Shown here one piece after another: positions 7,024-15,722 of a DNA stretch of 43,880 nucleotides (its first letter is position 1; every line of letters starts with the position of its first letter). The notes under the pieces were generated by a model. The model saw nothing but the letters and a program-made list of their open reading frames with translations, searched no databases and was not told the origin of the DNA. This DNA comes from JBPRGG01 sp051418075 (lineage in GTDB: Bacteria; Bacteroidota; Bacteroidia; Cytophagales; Cyclobacteriaceae). The position numbers and the translations under genes are program-made. The stretch spans positions 1 through 43,880 of the forward strand of contig JBPRGG010000173.1 of the NCBI GenBank assembly GCA_051418075.1, given 5' to 3'.

Positions 7024-9426
7024 ATGCTCTATCCTGAAAACCTGGAGGAAAAGATCAGCTTTGATAAAATTCGGGAAATGCTGAAATCCTTCTGCCTGAG
7101 TTCCTTGGGTATTGATTATGTGGGGAAAATGCAGTTCAGTACGGATTTTGAATTGGTTAAAAAATTAATCAACCAGACCGAGGAATTCCGTCAGATTCAG
7201 TTAAATAATGAACCTTTTCCCGGCAGTGATTATCTGAATGTATTCAGCTTTCTGCCCAAAGCAGGTGTGCCTGGCTCTTTTTTGTCGGAAGAAGAATTCC
7301 ATGATCTGAAACGATCTTTGACTACTATCCTTAACTGTCTCAAATTCAGTCGCAGCAGGTCTGAAAAATATCCCCACCTGGCTGCCTTGGCCCAAAACAT
7401 TCAGTTGGAAGGCTCTTTATTGAATTATATCGGAAAAATCATAGATGAAAAAGGTAAGATAAGGAATAATGCCAGCCCGGAACTGGGACGGATCCGTAGC
7501 AGTATTCAGTCAGAACAGATAAAATTGCGCAAGGTGCTGAATACTATCTTGAGAAATGCCATTGACCAGGGTATTACCGGTGATGATGTTTCGCTGACCA
7601 TTCGAAATGGCCGGATGGTAATCCCGGTAAATGCTGCCAATAAAAGGCAAATCAAAGGTTTTGTTCAGGATGAGTCTTCTACCGGACAAACTGTATATAT
7701 TGAACCGGAGCAAGCGCTGGAAGTAAACAACCAGATCAAGGAACTGGAATACCGGGAAAGGCGGGAAATAATCCGTCTTCTGATTGAGCTTACTGATAAA
7801 ATACGCCCTCATTTACCTGATTTATATAAAGCCTATCATTACCTGGGAATAATTGACTTCATTAGGGCCAAAGCTAAACTGGCCCTGCATTTTAAGGCTG
7901 AATATTGCAACATGACCAGTCAGCCGGAAATTGACTGGCAAAATGCAGTTCACCCGCTTTTGCTGGTTTCGCACCGTAAACAACAAAAGCCAGTGGTGCC
8001 TTTGAACGTTCGGCTTGACAAGGATCAGAGAATCCTGATCGTTTCCGGGCCTAATGCAGGGGGCAAATCCGTATGTCTCAAGACCATTGGGCTGGTCCAA
8101 TACATGTTTCAATGCGGATTAATGGTCCCGGTCAGGGAAAGCTCTACTTTGGGTATTTTCAGACACCTGTTTATTGATATTGGTGATGAACAGTCCATCG
8201 AAAACGACCTTAGTACTTATAGTTCCCATCTGACCAATATGCGGCATTTCGTTAATTTTACCGATAAAAAAAGTCTTTTTCTGATTGACGAATTTGGAAC
8301 AGGTACCGAGCCTCAGATTGGAGGGGCCATTGCAGAGGCTATCCTGGAGCAATTGCATCAGCATAAAGCTTTTGGAGTGATCACCACCCATTATACCAAT
8401 CTTAAAAAATTTGCTGATATGCATCCCGGCGTGGCCAATGCAGCCATGCGGTTTGACCTGGAAAAGCTGGAACCTTTATATGAACTGGAAATTGGAAAGC
8501 CAGGTAGTTCATTTGCCCTCGAGATTGCCCAAAAAATTGGTTTGCCAAAAGCCATATTGTCTAAAGCCAGGCAATATGTTGGGGTGGAGCAGGTGAAATT
8601 CGAGCGGCTGCTGGGAGAACTGGAGATCGAAAAGAAAACTTTCAAGGAAAAGATGGCTGAAATAGAACAAAAGGATAAGAAGTTGCAGCAATCCCTAGAA
8701 GAATATACCGGTTTAAAGATCCTTCTTGATAATAACAAAAAGAAAATCATTAATGATGCCCGGGCAGAGGCCGAAAAAATTGTAGGCCAGGCTAACCAGA
8801 AAGTGGAAAACACCATTCGATTGATCAAGGAAAACAAAGCAGAAAAGCAATTGACCAAAAAGGTGCGCCAGGAACTGGAAGAATTTAGGGAAACAGTGAA
8901 ACCGGAAAAGGAGCAGCCGGCCCCGCCACCGGAAATTAAAGTAGTAGGAGGGGAGATCAAAGAAGGAGACTGGGTGCGGATCAAGGGTCAGGAAACAGTA
9001 GGTCAGGTATTGAAAATATCGGGTAAGGACTATGAATTGATAATCGGGCAGTTGAAATCGAAAGTTAAAAAAAACCGGTTGGAAAAAATCTCCCGCAAAG
9101 AAGCTAAAAAATCGGAAGCCACATCAGTTTCTTCGGAGCCAATACGATCAAAAGGTATTGACCTTAATGCCAGGATGGCCAGTTTCAGTAGCAATCTGGA
9201 TGTACGGGGCAAACGAACCGAGCAGGCTATTACGGAAATAGATCAGTTTATAGATGATGCTTTATTGTTAGGTCAGAGGGATTTAAGGGTTATTCATGGA
9301 AAAGGTGATGGGATCTTAAGGGGTATGATACGTAATCATTTAAAAAATTCCAGGATCATCAGGTCAGTTAGAGACGAACATATCGAAAGAGGCGGTGCTG
9401 GTGTTACTTTGGTAGAATTAAAATAA
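7024..9426 (+). CDS. mutS2: MutS2 family ATPase/endonuclease
   Basis: An 800-residue MutS2 protein. The N-terminal half holds the clamp/lever helices. The ATPase follows with Walker A GPNAGGKSV (about residues 342-350), an ST-rich region and Walker B LFLIDEFGTGTEPQIGG (about 418-434). A long coiled coil spans about 515-630. A KOW-like segment and a C-terminal Smr nuclease domain follow, with LDVRGKRTEQA and VIHGKGDGILR. It lacks the mismatch-recognition domain of MutS1. MutS2 proteins act on recombination intermediates and, in some bacteria, on collided ribosomes. The stop is 2 bp from the stop of the convergent flavoprotein gene. Confidence 0.96.
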   Translation: MLYPENLEEKISFDKIREMLKSFCLSSLGIDYVGKMQFSTDFELVKKLINQTEEFRQIQLNNEPFPGSDYLNVFSFLPKAGVPGSFLSEEEFHDLKRSLTTILNCLKFSRSRSEKYPHLAALAQNIQLEGSLLNYIGKIIDEKGKIRNNASPELGRIRSSIQSEQIKLRKVLNTILRNAIDQGITGDDVSLTIRNGRMVIPVNAANKRQIKGFVQDESSTGQTVYIEPEQALEVNNQIKELEYRERREIIRLLIELTDKIRPHLPDLYKAYHYLGIIDFIRAKAKLALHFKAEYCNMTSQPEIDWQNAVHPLLLVSHRKQQKPVVPLNVRLDKDQRILIVSGPNAGGKSVCLKTIGLVQYMFQCGLMVPVRESSTLGIFRHLFIDIGDEQSIENDLSTYSSHLTNMRHFVNFTDKKSLFLIDEFGTGTEPQIGGAIAEAILEQLHQHKAFGVITTHYTNLKKFADMHPGVANAAMRFDLEKLEPLYELEIGKPGSSFALEIAQKIGLPKAILSKARQYVGVEQVKFERLLGELEIEKKTFKEKMAEIEQKDKKLQQSLEEYTGLKILLDNNKKKIINDARAEAEKIVGQANQKVENTIRLIKENKAEKQLTKKVRQELEEFRETVKPEKEQPAPPPEIKVVGGEIKEGDWVRIKGQETVGQVLKISGKDYELIIGQLKSKVKKNRLEKISRKEAKKSEATSVSSEPIRSKGIDLNARMASFSSNLDVRGKRTEQAITEIDQFIDDALLLGQRDLRVIHGKGDGILRGMIRNHLKNSRIIRSVRDEHIERGGAGVTLVELK

Positions 9427-9428
9427 GT

Positions 9429-10478
9429 CTACCGGGTTGAGGATTTAAATATTCTTTGACTGATATAAGCTGCGTCTCTTCCCACCCCGGTTATTAATGC
9501 AGAACTGCGGGAACGCTGCCATTCCAACCCTATAAAATATAATCCGGGAATACTGCTGACTCCTTTGTGATGAATGGGAGCACCCTTACCATCAAATAAT
9601 GCTGGTATGCTGATCCAGCTGAAATCCAAATTATAACCGGTAGCCCAAATGATGCTAGTGAATTCCTGCCGTTCTCCATTTTTGAAGTACACTTTTTTTT
9701 TATTTACTTTTTCAATCTCCTGCACTTCATTTACTTTTCCCTGCCTGATTTTTTGTTGTAATTTTTTACCAAAAATGGGTTCTCCCCATTTTTTTAATAA
9801 TTTACCCGGTAAGGAATCAGCTGGTAAATACATTATTTTGAACTGATGACTCCACCACACCAGATTTTGATGTAGAAAATACAAAGAGGTAAAATGAAGT
9901 TTATGTCGGGTGGAGATAGTAACCTTGTGCTTGTCAGCCAGCTCGGAAGCAATGTCTGCGGCTGAATTACCACCGCCAACTACCAGTGTATTTCCAGCAG
10001 GTACCTGATCAGGATTTTTGTAATCCCTGCTGTGTATCATTTTAAGTTGAATATCTTCCAGATTTACAACTGGAATGAAGGGTATTTGATGTGGACCAGT
10101 GGCTATCACTATGTGTCTGGTTTTAAAAGTCTTACCTGATTGGCAGTGAATAATAAACTGACCATCTTCCCGGGTTAACATTTTCACTTTTTGGTTTAAG
10201 CTGACCGGTAATTGGTGATGTTGGGCATATTTTACCAGGTAATCGGCCATATCGTCTTTAGTGGGTAAATGATCGGCCGGCAAAGGGAATGTCAATCCCG
10301 GTAATTGACTGAACCGGGCCGGTGTAAACAGCTGAAGTGAATCATATCTGTTTCTCCAGGAAGCTCCGATCTCAGATGCACCATCCAGGATCAGGAAAGG
10401 TACATGCTTTTGTTGAAGGTAGAATCCCATGGCCAAACCAGCCTGGCCGGCCCCTATGATCAGGGTATGATAGATCAC
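9429..10478 (-). CDS. CzcO/FMO-like flavin-dependent NAD(P)H oxidoreductase
   Basis: A 349-residue protein with two dinucleotide-binding folds. An FAD-binding LIIGAGQAGLAMGFYL lies at the extreme N-terminus, and an NAD(P)-binding VVGGGNSAADIASELA sits near residue 165. ASWRNRYDSLQLFTP and a late ATGYNLDFSW complete the pattern of CzcO/YrpB-like relatives of flavin monooxygenases. The Baeyer-Villiger fingerprint is present only in altered form (MIHSRDYKNP). The substrate is unknown. Its start overlaps the stop of the VKOR-like gene by 4 bp (ATGA), which suggests translational coupling and a shared pathway. Confidence 0.87.
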   Translation of the reverse strand: MIYHTLIIGAGQAGLAMGFYLQQKHVPFLILDGASEIGASWRNRYDSLQLFTPARFSQLPGLTFPLPADHLPTKDDMADYLVKYAQHHQLPVSLNQKVKMLTREDGQFIIHCQSGKTFKTRHIVIATGPHQIPFIPVVNLEDIQLKMIHSRDYKNPDQVPAGNTLVVGGGNSAADIASELADKHKVTISTRHKLHFTSLYFLHQNLVWWSHQFKIMYLPADSLPGKLLKKWGEPIFGKKLQQKIRQGKVNEVQEIEKVNKKKVYFKNGERQEFTSIIWATGYNLDFSWISIPALFDGKGAPIHHKGVSSIPGLYFIGLEWQRSRSSALITGVGRDAAYISQRIFKSSTR

Positions 10479-10954
10479 TGTTCCCGGGTCATTAAAAGTT
10501 TGATCATGATCGGCAGCGAAATGAAATTAATCAAAGCGCCGGTAAGGCAATAAATACAGATCTTTTTTTGCCTGATCATATCTTTCAGATAATCTGCCGC
10601 ACCAATGGCGTGTACCGATATAAAACCACCAATCAGCCAATCTGCCCAATCAGGTCTGCCGGATTTTTTATCACCTTTATATCCGATCAGGAGTAGTAAA
10701 AAGGAATATATTAAAGTACTTAATGGTCCGTCAGGAAAACCCAATGCAAAAGCTTTGGCAGTTATATTGACCTGGTCAGAGTCAAAATTTTTACCAGGGA
10801 AGTCTGGTAACGATTTAATGATCCCCAACTGGTAAAGGGAAATGATGGTGAATTCAATCAATCCAATACCAGACAACAGCCCCAGCCATCTTCTTCTTTT
10901 GAGGTGGGAGCTGTTTCCTTTTCGTAGTCGGTTAATAATTTGAATCGGGTTCAT
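10475..10954 (-). CDS. Vitamin K epoxide reductase (VKOR)-like membrane protein
   Basis: A 159-residue membrane protein with four predicted helices. The C-terminal part KKICIYCLTGALINFISLP resembles the CxxC active-site helix of the VKOR/DsbB-like family. The middle segment (LGFPDGPLSTLIYS) resembles the second conserved helix of the family. VKOR proteins shuttle electrons between quinones and periplasmic thiols. Here the only cysteines are the CxxC pair; the two loop cysteines that relay electrons in canonical bacterial VKOR are absent. It is followed, with a 4-bp overlap, by the flavoprotein gene. The fold assignment is fairly firm but the activity is open. Confidence 0.7.
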   Translation of the reverse strand: MNPIQIINRLRKGNSSHLKRRRWLGLLSGIGLIEFTIISLYQLGIIKSLPDFPGKNFDSDQVNITAKAFALGFPDGPLSTLIYSFLLLLIGYKGDKKSGRPDWADWLIGGFISVHAIGAADYLKDMIRQKKICIYCLTGALINFISLPIMIKLLMTREQ

Positions 10955-10988
10955 TATTTTTCAACTATTCATGAACCCGTATGTTCAC

Positions 10989-12245
10989 TCAGGAAGTCAT
11001 GATCATGTTTTGGCTGAGTTTCAGATCGTTGATCAAAGCCAGCAGGATATCTATGGTGACATGTTCCATTACTACAATCTTATACCAGCGGGGCCGCTTA
11101 TGATTATCCGGTACCAGGCCATATTTTTTCACTATGGTAGGATTGAGATATTCACTTCGCAAAGCTACAATATTGGAATAGTGATTCCGGTAATGCTGAA
11201 CCTGCATATGCTCCAGCTGCTGTACCAGCCATAAGGTTCTTTTCAAAAGGATCATCACTTTTTCTTCCCATCCAAAACGGCCATAGGTCATCAGGATCAT
11301 CCAAACTGCAATGGCATTGGCTCCGGACCGGCTGCCTATTAGGGTGAAATCTTCTCCTTCGATATAGCTGGCCTGTTTGGTGTTGGTGTGTTGCATCATA
11401 CCCTTTCGGGTAAGAAAAATACCTGTTCCATAAGGTGCCTGAACCATTTTATGGGCATCCAGCGTGACCGAGTCAATACCGGGTACAGTGAAATTTAGTT
11501 TTTCCGGGGCATCTGTAAAAGGGTAGAAAAACCCTCCATAGGCACCATCTACATGTATTTTGAAGATGACATCCTCCTCTTTTAAAACTTCCAGGTAGTC
11601 ATTCACTGAATCTACCGAGCCAAACATGGTAGTCATCATATTAACAATAATGATAAAATGGCCGGTCCCTTTTTCTTTTAGTTCCTTTATTTTATCTTTT
11701 AAAGCGTCTTTTTTAAGTTTTCTGACATTGACATCCACCGGAATTTTGTAAATAGGGATATCCAGCAGGTTGGCTGCCTTATCTACTGAGTAATGGCTGT
11801 CATCAGAACAGATGATTCCTAATTGATGATTTTCAACACTATATTTTTTCCTGAAATAGTTACGGTATATCCAAAGTGCCTGAATATTTGCTTCAGTTCC
11901 TCCTGAGGCCACATATCCATCAAATTTACCGGTTTCTCCCTCCAGGATCTTCTCTGCACATAAAGCAATCAGCTCTTTTTCAATGGCTTGGGTGCCTTTA
12001 AAAAAGCTTTCTGACTTGCCCAGGGTATGGCAACCAATGTGATTGGGATTATGAATTAATGCAGTTAGAAAAGGCGCGTCCTGTAAGAAAGGAGCATCAC
12101 TATAGAAGACCTTTTGGTCAAGGTGGGATCCGGGGATACCTATCACATTTTCCTCATAAAAATTTCTGTTTTTGCCCAGAGCATCAAATACTCTTTTTTG
12201 TATAGCCCCTTTACTCATTTTTTCCCAGTAATACTTCATTGTCAT
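10989..12245 (-). CDS. Group II PLP-dependent amino acid decarboxylase-like protein
   Basis: A 418-residue fold-type I PLP enzyme of the group II decarboxylase family (glutamate, tyrosine and aspartate decarboxylase relatives). The PLP-binding region includes VASGGTEANIQALW, the aspartate in IHVDGAYGGF and the Schiff-base lysine in SVTLDAHKMVQAPYGTG. Substrate specificity cannot be decided; the size and motifs resemble archaeal/bacterial tyrosine or aspartate decarboxylases. An ATG two codons in (12239) is an equally possible start. It lies about 34 bp upstream of the VKOR-like gene on the same strand, so the three genes may form one transcript. Confidence 0.87.
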   Translation of the reverse strand: MTMKYYWEKMSKGAIQKRVFDALGKNRNFYEENVIGIPGSHLDQKVFYSDAPFLQDAPFLTALIHNPNHIGCHTLGKSESFFKGTQAIEKELIALCAEKILEGETGKFDGYVASGGTEANIQALWIYRNYFRKKYSVENHQLGIICSDDSHYSVDKAANLLDIPIYKIPVDVNVRKLKKDALKDKIKELKEKGTGHFIIIVNMMTTMFGSVDSVNDYLEVLKEEDVIFKIHVDGAYGGFFYPFTDAPEKLNFTVPGIDSVTLDAHKMVQAPYGTGIFLTRKGMMQHTNTKQASYIEGEDFTLIGSRSGANAIAVWMILMTYGRFGWEEKVMILLKRTLWLVQQLEHMQVQHYRNHYSNIVALRSEYLNPTIVKKYGLVPDNHKRPRWYKIVVMEHVTIDILLALINDLKLSQNMIMTS

Positions 12246-12451
12246 ATTTGTCCCTTTCTATTTATTAACAGTTCAAAATTGCATTGTTTTACTAAATATT
12301 AAAAATAGTTTGATAGGTAATAATCCTTCTTTGGTTGATTTTTTAGGATCGTTGGTATAATATTTTTTTTTAAGTACAGAGGCTTAACTAATTTCAATAA
12401 AAATTTAAACCGCCATATTAAATGGTTTTGGGTAGATTTAATTCAAATAAA

Positions 12452-15400
12452 ATGAAAACATTATTCTGTCTTTTTCTTGTGTTTAGTATTTCCTTTGCCT
12501 TGCAGGCGCAGCCCGGCCAAAGAAATTTCAGGCAGGATTCATCCGCTTCCAACCAGCAAATTGAGCGCCTGGTCCAGCTTCTTTCACTGAATCAGGATCA
12601 ACAATCAAAAATAGGGCATCTTCTAAATCAACAATTGATGCAGATCCGTCAAGTCTTTCAAAATACCGTAGATCGTTCAGCCCGGAGAATTGAGGTTCAG
12701 GATATTCGCCAACAATACCAGGGAAAGATCCTAGAGTTGCTGAATCCTTCTCAAAAGGAGCTGTATTTGCAATGGCAGGACCAGGCTGTACAACGTTTTT
12801 CCGGAAGACAACCAACCGTTCAGCCACAAATCCGGGTTAAAGGATTATTAGTGGATAGTCTGGATCAAACACCTTTGATCGGAGCTCATGTAAGGCTGAT
12901 GAACCTGAGAGATTCTTCCCTTTACCAAATGACTACTACTTCAGGGGGCACTTTTGAACTAAGTCTAACAACCGGGATTTATCATCTAAGGATTTCCTAC
13001 TTAGGCTATGTCAATCTGGAGCAAAATTTGGGCCGGGTCCGAAGTGATATGGATTTGGGCATCATCGGATTACCTCCTGGAACTGCCATGCTGGATGAAG
13101 TACAAATTGAAGGGCAGATACCACAGTCGGAACTACAGGGAGACACTACAGTTTTCAACTCCCAGGCTTTTAAAACCAATCCAGATGCCAATGCAGAAGA
13201 TTTAATGAAGAAATTACCCGGTGTTATGGTAGAAAATGGCAAAGTTCAGGCCCAGGGTGAAGAAGTTAAGGAAGTACTGGTGGATGGGAAGCGTTTTTTT
13301 GGTCAGGATCCAAGCCTGGCTTTACGCAGCTTACCTGCTGAAGTGATCGATAAAATCCAGGTTTTTGATCAATTAAGTGAGCAGTCGCAACTGACCGGGT
13401 TTGATGATGGAGAAACCTCCAAAACCATCAATATTATAACCAAATCGAATATGAGAAATGGTCAGTTTGGTAAGATTTACGCCGGATATGGCACTGATGG
13501 CGAATATAAAGGGGGAGGAAGTGTAAACATGTTCAATGAAGATACCCGCCTATCCGTTATTGGTCAGTCAAATAATATCAATCAGCAAAATTTTTCCAGT
13601 GAAGATCTATTAGGCGTGATGGGAGGGGGTTCCTCCGGCAGGTCTTCCCGGGGTGGAAGAAGTGGAGGTGGCGGAAGGTCTGGCGGTAGTGCACCTGGAG
13701 GAGGCAGACCCGGAGGGGGAGATACAGGCAACTTCCTGATTGGGCAGCAAAACGGCATTACCCAGACCCATGCTTTTGGCCTCAATTATTCGGACCGCTG
13801 GAATGACAAAATAAATGTATCCGGTAGTTATTTTTTTAATATGAATCAGAATAACACTTTCCAGAAAGTTAACCAGGAATTCTTTTTAAATGAAGGGTTT
13901 GATCAGGTTTACAGCGAAATACAGGAGCAACAAAGTGATAATTATAATCATCGGCTTAATTTCCGGATGGAGTATGATATTGATTCTTCCAATTCCCTGG
14001 TGTTTATACCCCGGTTAAGTTTTCAGAACAACAGGAACAATGCCTATACCTTTGGTCAGACTTTCAGGAGAAATGAAATGATAAATTCCACCGATAATTT
14101 AACCGGGGCAGAGCTGGGAGGGTATAATTTCAACTCAAACCTTTTATACCGGCATAAATTCTCAAAAAGAGGACGTACTTTATCGGCAAGTGTTGGTTTA
14201 GGCAGTTCGAATAATTCCGGAGAAAACAGGCTGAGCGCCCACAATATGTTCATGAGGGAATCCGCAATGATGCGGGATTCTATTGACCAGCTGTCAGACC
14301 GGGAAACCGGGGGGCAATCTATTTCCACCTGGCTGTCTTTTACCGAACCTCTCACTGAAACGGGATTACTGCAGCTCAATTACCGGATGTCGCACCGGAT
14401 CAGCAATTCGGATCAAAAGACTTTTCACTACAATGAAATCACCAATGGTTACAGCCAGTTGGATTCAACCTTATCCAACGTGTTTGATAATTACTTTACT
14501 ACTCATACGGTAGGGGCTGGCTATCGCTGGAGAGGTAAAAACTATTTTTTGATGGCCGGACTGGATTACCAGTATGCTTTACTGGAAAATGAGCAGGCTT
14601 TTCCTCTTGAGAATAATGTAAACATTGATTTCAAGAATTTTTTACCTAACCTGATGTTGCGGTACAATATAAGTCCCAGTAAAAACATCCGGATTTTTTA
14701 CCGGCCCAGGACCAATGAACCAGCTGTACAACAATTACAGAATGTATTGGACAATACCAATCCATTGCAGCTTTCCATCGGAAATCCTGGCCTCCGACAG
14801 GAATACGGGCATAACCTGTTTATGAGGTATTCATCTTCCAACCTGGAAAAATCTTCCACCTTTTTTGCTTTACTGGGGGGAAGTATTACCCAAAATGATA
14901 TTACTAATGCCACCTATATCGCCAACCGGGATACTTTGCTGTTTGACCAGATTTCATTGGCTCAGGGGGCGCAACTTACCCGGCCGGTCAATCTGGATGG
15001 TAACTGGAACATCAGGTCATTTTTGACCTATGGTATCCCAGTAAAACCTATTAAAAGTAATTTGAACCTGAATCTTTCCTATAATTTCAACCGTTCTCCC
15101 GGTTTGATCAATCAGCAAAAAAACTTCTCTAATTCTTCCACCTGGGGAGCTGGACTGGTGATCAGTAGCAATATTAGTCCAAACCTGGATTTTACCATAT
15201 CTTCCAGAAGTAGTTATAACCTAACCAGAAATACCATACAGCAACAGCTGAACAATAATTATTTTAATCAGAACTCCAGCTTAAATCTGAGTGTGATATT
15301 TGGTAATGGATGGGTAGGCAGAAGTGAATTGAATCACCAGTATTTTGAAGGCTTATCTGAAGGTTTTGATCAGGATTTTATGTTATGGAATCTAAGCCTG

Positions 15401-15583
15401 GGTAAAAAATTCTTTAAAGATAACCAGGGCGAGCTTAGCCTGCAGGCATTTGACCTGCTCAATCAAAATAACAGTATCAGCAGGGTAATCACTGATGCAT
15501 ATTTGGAGGATGTAATCACCAATGTTTTAACCCGCTATTTTATGTTAACATTTACCTATCAGATTAGAAATTTCAGGATATAA
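12452..15583 (+). CDS. Outer-membrane beta-barrel (TonB-receptor-like) protein with Spy/LTxxQ-like N-terminus
   Basis: A 1043-residue exported protein. The start is the ATG at 12452, because it places the signal peptide (MKTLFCLFLVFSISFALQAQ) at the N-terminus; an ATG 30 bp upstream would only add ten residues before it. Residues about 35-115 are helical and Gln-rich with two LTxxQ-like motifs, LNQDQ (46-50) and LNPSQ (97-101), spaced as in Spy/CpxP chaperones. Then come a carboxypeptidase-regulatory-like beta-sandwich (128-215), a plug-like domain (LMKKLPGVMVENGKVQA; VLVDGKRFFGQDP) and a long beta-barrel ending in NFRI. A Gly/Ser/Arg-rich insertion occupies about 390-424. No susD gene follows. 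The substrate is unknown. Confidence 0.88.
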   Translation: MKTLFCLFLVFSISFALQAQPGQRNFRQDSSASNQQIERLVQLLSLNQDQQSKIGHLLNQQLMQIRQVFQNTVDRSARRIEVQDIRQQYQGKILELLNPSQKELYLQWQDQAVQRFSGRQPTVQPQIRVKGLLVDSLDQTPLIGAHVRLMNLRDSSLYQMTTTSGGTFELSLTTGIYHLRISYLGYVNLEQNLGRVRSDMDLGIIGLPPGTAMLDEVQIEGQIPQSELQGDTTVFNSQAFKTNPDANAEDLMKKLPGVMVENGKVQAQGEEVKEVLVDGKRFFGQDPSLALRSLPAEVIDKIQVFDQLSEQSQLTGFDDGETSKTINIITKSNMRNGQFGKIYAGYGTDGEYKGGGSVNMFNEDTRLSVIGQSNNINQQNFSSEDLLGVMGGGSSGRSSRGGRSGGGGRSGGSAPGGGRPGGGDTGNFLIGQQNGITQTHAFGLNYSDRWNDKINVSGSYFFNMNQNNTFQKVNQEFFLNEGFDQVYSEIQEQQSDNYNHRLNFRMEYDIDSSNSLVFIPRLSFQNNRNNAYTFGQTFRRNEMINSTDNLTGAELGGYNFNSNLLYRHKFSKRGRTLSASVGLGSSNNSGENRLSAHNMFMRESAMMRDSIDQLSDRETGGQSISTWLSFTEPLTETGLLQLNYRMSHRISNSDQKTFHYNEITNGYSQLDSTLSNVFDNYFTTHTVGAGYRWRGKNYFLMAGLDYQYALLENEQAFPLENNVNIDFKNFLPNLMLRYNISPSKNIRIFYRPRTNEPAVQQLQNVLDNTNPLQLSIGNPGLRQEYGHNLFMRYSSSNLEKSSTFFALLGGSITQNDITNATYIANRDTLLFDQISLAQGAQLTRPVNLDGNWNIRSFLTYGIPVKPIKSNLNLNLSYNFNRSPGLINQQKNFSNSSTWGAGLVISSNISPNLDFTISSRSSYNLTRNTIQQQLNNNYFNQNSSLNLSVIFGNGWVGRSELNHQYFEGLSEGFDQDFMLWNLSLGKKFFKDNQGELSLQAFDLLNQNNSISRVITDAYLEDVITNVLTRYFMLTFTYQIRNFRI

Positions 15584-15639
15584 TAAAAAAGAAAACTGTC
15601 TTCATGTTAATTGTAATAGAAAAAAATGTATAAAATACA

Positions 15640-15647
15640 TATATTTG
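15640..15647 (+). promoter_or_regulatory. Possible -7 element upstream of the GH43 gene
   Basis: TATATTTG fits TAnnTTTG and lies 83 bp before the GH43 start. The nearest ATTG upstream (15610-15613) is 26 bp away rather than about 20, so the promoter call is weak. Its presence would mean the GH43 gene can be transcribed separately from the receptor gene. Confidence 0.25.
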
Positions 15648-15722
15648 AGCTAAAATTGAATCTGGGAATTCGTATTATTTTGATTTAGGAAGACAGGAAT
15701 TCCTCATTTTTCATTGAAGCTT

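Noticed and set aside
8391..8984. 197-residue minus-strand frame within mutS2
   Set aside because: It is antisense to the coiled-coil part of MutS2, rich in Ser/Phe as expected from reading Glu/Lys codons backwards, with no independent support.
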